DNA from: an uncultured Fretibacterium sp.
Lineage (GTDB): Bacteria; Synergistota; Synergistia; Synergistales; Aminobacteriaceae
DNA length: 64,000 nucleotides
Direction: 5' to 3'
NCBI GenBank assembly: GCA_946186205.1
Contig: CAMHMH010000004.1
Location: forward strand, 151,863-215,862
Positions 61,914 through 64,000 of the stretch are shown piece after piece. The translations under genes were made by a program, and so were the position numbers. How positions within the stretch are numbered: the first letter of the stretch is position 1; the number at the start of each line of letters is the position of its first letter. The notes beneath the pieces were generated by a model. The model had not been told where the DNA came from, did no database searches, and worked only from the letters and a program-made list of their open reading frames with translations.

Positions 61914-63785
61914 ATGAAGAAAAAAGTATTTGCGCTTGTTTCGGCCATAGTGATAATTGTCATTATGGTAATCACACAGCAGAACAGAGGCTCGGCGGTA
62001 ATGGGTTCAGGAACTGCTGACGGATTCGGCGGCCCCGGTGCTATCTCCGTAACAATAACTCTCAAGGACGGCAAAATCTCTGACGTAAAAGCAGAAGGCC
62101 CGAAAGAGACTCCCGGCATAGGCTCAGTAGCAATTGAGAAAATGCCCGGCGAAATGGTTGCGGGAAACTCAATCAACGTTGACGGCGTTTCAGGAGCGAC
62201 AGTAACATCAACAGGAATCATCAAGGCGGCAGAGTCTGCGCTCAAAGCGGCGGGAGTCAATCCTGAGTCATTCAAGGCGGCAACATCCGCAAAGGCTGAG
62301 GACAAAACATATGATGCTGATGTTGTTATCGTTGGTGCGGGCGGTGCAGGAATGATCGCGGCGATAACGGCAGCTGACGCGGGCAAGAAAGTCGTACTCA
62401 TTGAGAAGCAGGCCATGACGGGCGGAAACTCTGTGCGCGCTTCGGGAGGAATGAACGCGGCTCATACTCCAGAGCAGAACAGCAACAAGTTCACGGAGGA
62501 AGCCGGAGTCGAAAAGACCCTCAAGAATGCCGCAGACAAATGGTCAGACCATCCCGCAATCACAAAACTTGCTGAGGCCGTCAAAAAAGAATGGGACGCA
62601 TACAAAGCAAAGCCCGAAGGATATTTTGACCGCTCCGAATTAATGCAGCTTGATACGCTCATCGGCGGACATGGCATCAACAATCCCGAACTTGTAAAGA
62701 CTCTCGCTGACAACACAGCAGACGCTATAGCATGGCTTAAGACGGTAAACATTGACCTGTCATCTGTCGGTTTTGCCGGGGCGGCATCAGTCAAACGAAT
62801 CCACAGGCCATTGAACGAGCAGAAGAAAGTTGTATCTGTAGGCGGCTATATGGTTCCGAGACTCGAAGCGGCCTGCAAATCACGAAAGAACATCACAATG
62901 CTTATGGAGACAACCGCGAAATCAATCATGACCGACGAGAACGGCAAAGTCTCAGGCATTGAGGCAGAAAGCAAAGGCGCAAAGATCACCGTCAACGCAA
63001 AGGCCGTAATTCTTGCGACAGGGGGATTCGGCGCAAACTTGAAGATGGTTGCGAGACTCAATCCCGCGCTTGAAGGTTTCATGACAACGAACGCACCCGG
63101 CATTAACGGAGAAGGAATCGTAATGGCTCAGGAGCTCGGAGCGGCTACGGTAGACATGAAGCAGATTCAGATTCACCCTACAGTCCAGTATGACTCATCG
63201 AATCTCATAACGGAAGGTTTGCGCGGTGATGGTGCTATTCTCGTCAACACGAACGGAAAGAGATTCATTGATGAGGTTCTTGCTCGCGATGTCGTCTCAA
63301 AGGCAGAAATTGAGCAGCCTAACTCATTCGCTTACCTGATAATAGATCAGAAAATGGTAGACGAGTCATTACTCATTCAGGGCTATATAGCAAAGGGGTA
63401 TTCATTCAAGGGCGACACATACGAGGCATTAGCGAAGGAGATAAATATTCCTGCTGACGTTTTCGCAAAGACAATGGCGGATTGGAACAGCTACGTAACG
63501 GCGAGGAAAGATCCTGATTTCGGTCGCACGAGCTTTATGAATCCTCTCGACAAAGCACCGTATTACGCGATAAAAGTTACGCCTGGAATCCATCACACAA
63601 TGGGCGGCTTGAAGATTGACACAAGGACTCGCGTTCTTCGTGCTGACGGCTCTGTGATTGAGGGGTTATTTGCAGCCGGAGAAGTTACCGGTGGCGTTCA
63701 TGGCGGCAACAGGCTCGGAGGGACAGCGGTATCAGATTTCGTAGTGTTCGGAAGAATCGCAGGACAGGAAGCAGCAAAGTATTAA
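61914..63785 (+). CDS. Membrane-anchored flavinylated fumarate/urocanate reductase-like flavoprotein
   Basis: 623 residues. N-terminal signal or anchor helix (VFALVSAIVIIVIMVIT), then an FMN-binding domain (about 35-115) with the covalent-flavin motif DGVSGATVTS, T98 being the likely FMN-threonine attached by ApbE. The FAD-dependent reductase domain follows (DADVVIVGAGGAGM; GIHHTMGGLKID; GEVTGGVHGGNRLGGTA). Relatives include UrdA and FMN-type fumarate reductases that use extracytoplasmic electron acceptors. No haem-binding CxxCH motif is present. Substrate cannot be assigned. Confidence 0.88.
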   Translation: MKKKVFALVSAIVIIVIMVITQQNRGSAVMGSGTADGFGGPGAISVTITLKDGKISDVKAEGPKETPGIGSVAIEKMPGEMVAGNSINVDGVSGATVTSTGIIKAAESALKAAGVNPESFKAATSAKAEDKTYDADVVIVGAGGAGMIAAITAADAGKKVVLIEKQAMTGGNSVRASGGMNAAHTPEQNSNKFTEEAGVEKTLKNAADKWSDHPAITKLAEAVKKEWDAYKAKPEGYFDRSELMQLDTLIGGHGINNPELVKTLADNTADAIAWLKTVNIDLSSVGFAGAASVKRIHRPLNEQKKVVSVGGYMVPRLEAACKSRKNITMLMETTAKSIMTDENGKVSGIEAESKGAKITVNAKAVILATGGFGANLKMVARLNPALEGFMTTNAPGINGEGIVMAQELGAATVDMKQIQIHPTVQYDSSNLITEGLRGDGAILVNTNGKRFIDEVLARDVVSKAEIEQPNSFAYLIIDQKMVDESLLIQGYIAKGYSFKGDTYEALAKEINIPADVFAKTMADWNSYVTARKDPDFGRTSFMNPLDKAPYYAIKVTPGIHHTMGGLKIDTRTRVLRADGSVIEGLFAAGEVTGGVHGGNRLGGTAVSDFVVFGRIAGQEAAKY

Positions 63786-63798
63786 GGATTATTCATGA

Positions 63799-63833
63799 CA
63801 TGGCCGGGTCTCTTTCGCGGGACTCGGTTTTTT
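63799..63833 (+). terminator. Probable terminator after the flavin reductase
   Basis: CCGGGTC and GGACTCGG form an interrupted stem over TCTTTCGC, followed by TTTTTTTG. The 5' arm includes a CATGGCCG octamer. Confidence 0.6.
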
Positions 63834-63919
63834 TGTTGACACTGAAATTTTTATGTGATATTTTGTGCCTCGCTTCTAAATTTTTCCTGCACATTTTAAG
63901 TATGAAGGAGGTTGACAAA

Positions 63920-64000
63920 ATGAAATTGGCCGCTAAAATTGTCAAGTCAAGTCAAGTCAAGTCAAGTCAAGTCAAGTCAAGTCAAGTCAAGTCAAGTCAA
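63920..64000 (+). CDS. Start of a gene running into a (GTCAA)n repeat
   Basis: ATG eight bases after a perfect AAGGAGG. After seven codons (MKLAAKI) the frame enters the pentanucleotide repeat and encodes VKSSQ over and over until the window ends. An in-frame ATG at 63902 lacks a ribosome site. The downstream product is unknown. Because five is not a multiple of three, repeat-number changes would shift the frame of everything after it. Confidence 0.5.
   Translation, partial: MKLAAKIVKSSQVKSSQVKSSQVKSSQ
63941..64000 (+). repeat. Pentanucleotide tandem repeat (GTCAA)x12 or more
   Basis: Twelve perfect copies reach the window edge, so the full length is unknown. Since the unit has period 15 when translated, all three forward frames read the same five codons and none contains a stop. 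Confidence 0.97.

Noticed and set aside
61871..62416. 181-codon minus-strand frame opposite the flavin reductase
   Set aside because: Low-complexity Ala/Pro/Ser product antisense to a clearly conserved FMN domain; no ribosome site.
528..63807. CATGGCCG as a Chi or KOPS-type strand-biased motif
   Set aside because: The count is exactly even between strands (20 and 20) with no switch point, unlike replication-oriented motifs.

Overview
The window is 64 kb of a gene-dense, diderm, anaerobic bacterial chromosome of roughly 50% GC. Evidence for a diderm anaerobe: an RND efflux pump with a periplasmic adaptor, an AMIN/Amidase_3 cell-wall amidase, TAXI-type TRAP transport, the [FeFe]-hydrogenase maturase HydE, selenocysteine tRNA and selenium genes, cysteine desulfidase, and a membrane-anchored flavinylated fumarate/urocanate reductase-like enzyme. 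This gene set and the amidase-GerMN-rdgB-smc order best fit an animal-associated member of the Synergistota. That assignment is inference, since no rRNA or ribosomal protein operon lies in the window.

Layout. 0-6.2 kb: a truncated gene, plsY, then a selenium neighbourhood (tRNA-Sec, YedE-like transporter, TusA/YedF-like protein, ferredoxin-nitroreductase, NifS-like aminotransferase) with a two-component pair embedded in it. 6.2-12.2 kb: two glycosyltransferases around a cysteine/iron-sulfur module (cysteine desulfidase divergent from Rrf2-NifS-NifU). 12.2-18 kb: a frameshifted TIGR04076 gene, a citG-like gene and an RND pump with its adaptor. 18-20.7 kb: hydE, its small regulator, an M15 peptidase and a small motility-like protein. 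20.7-22.1 kb: an orphan TnpB element. 22.1-28.4 kb: a degenerate amidohydrolase, malQ, a tRNA, and ptsH-ptsI-ROK kinase. 28.5-38.5 kb: cheW, amidase, GerMN protein, rdgB, smc, trmN-like, metallophosphoesterase and rsmI. 38.4-52.9 kb: ankyrin protein, pnp, dut, 5'-nucleotidase, SGNH hydrolase, argCBD, ftsH, tRNA-Gln, glmU and prs. 52.9-54.8 kb: an atypical island of small secreted glycine-zipper proteins, one ending in a DNA/RNA non-specific endonuclease toxin domain. 54.9-64 kb: a TAXI-TRAP transporter with two binding proteins, a YerC-like regulator overlapping a large MscS channel, the flavin reductase, and the start of a gene that runs straight into a (GTCAA)n repeat at the window edge.

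Three sequence-level patterns cut across the genes. (1) The octamer CATGGCCG occurs 40 times by hand count (20 per strand; about 2 expected), in several reading frames and in terminators, like a DNA uptake sequence. (2) GANTC is several-fold over-represented in resident genes but not in the TnpB gene or the toxin island. (3) Several intergenic gaps carry related GANTC-packed repeat arrays. The toxin island and these motif systems are the best candidates for undescribed biology here.
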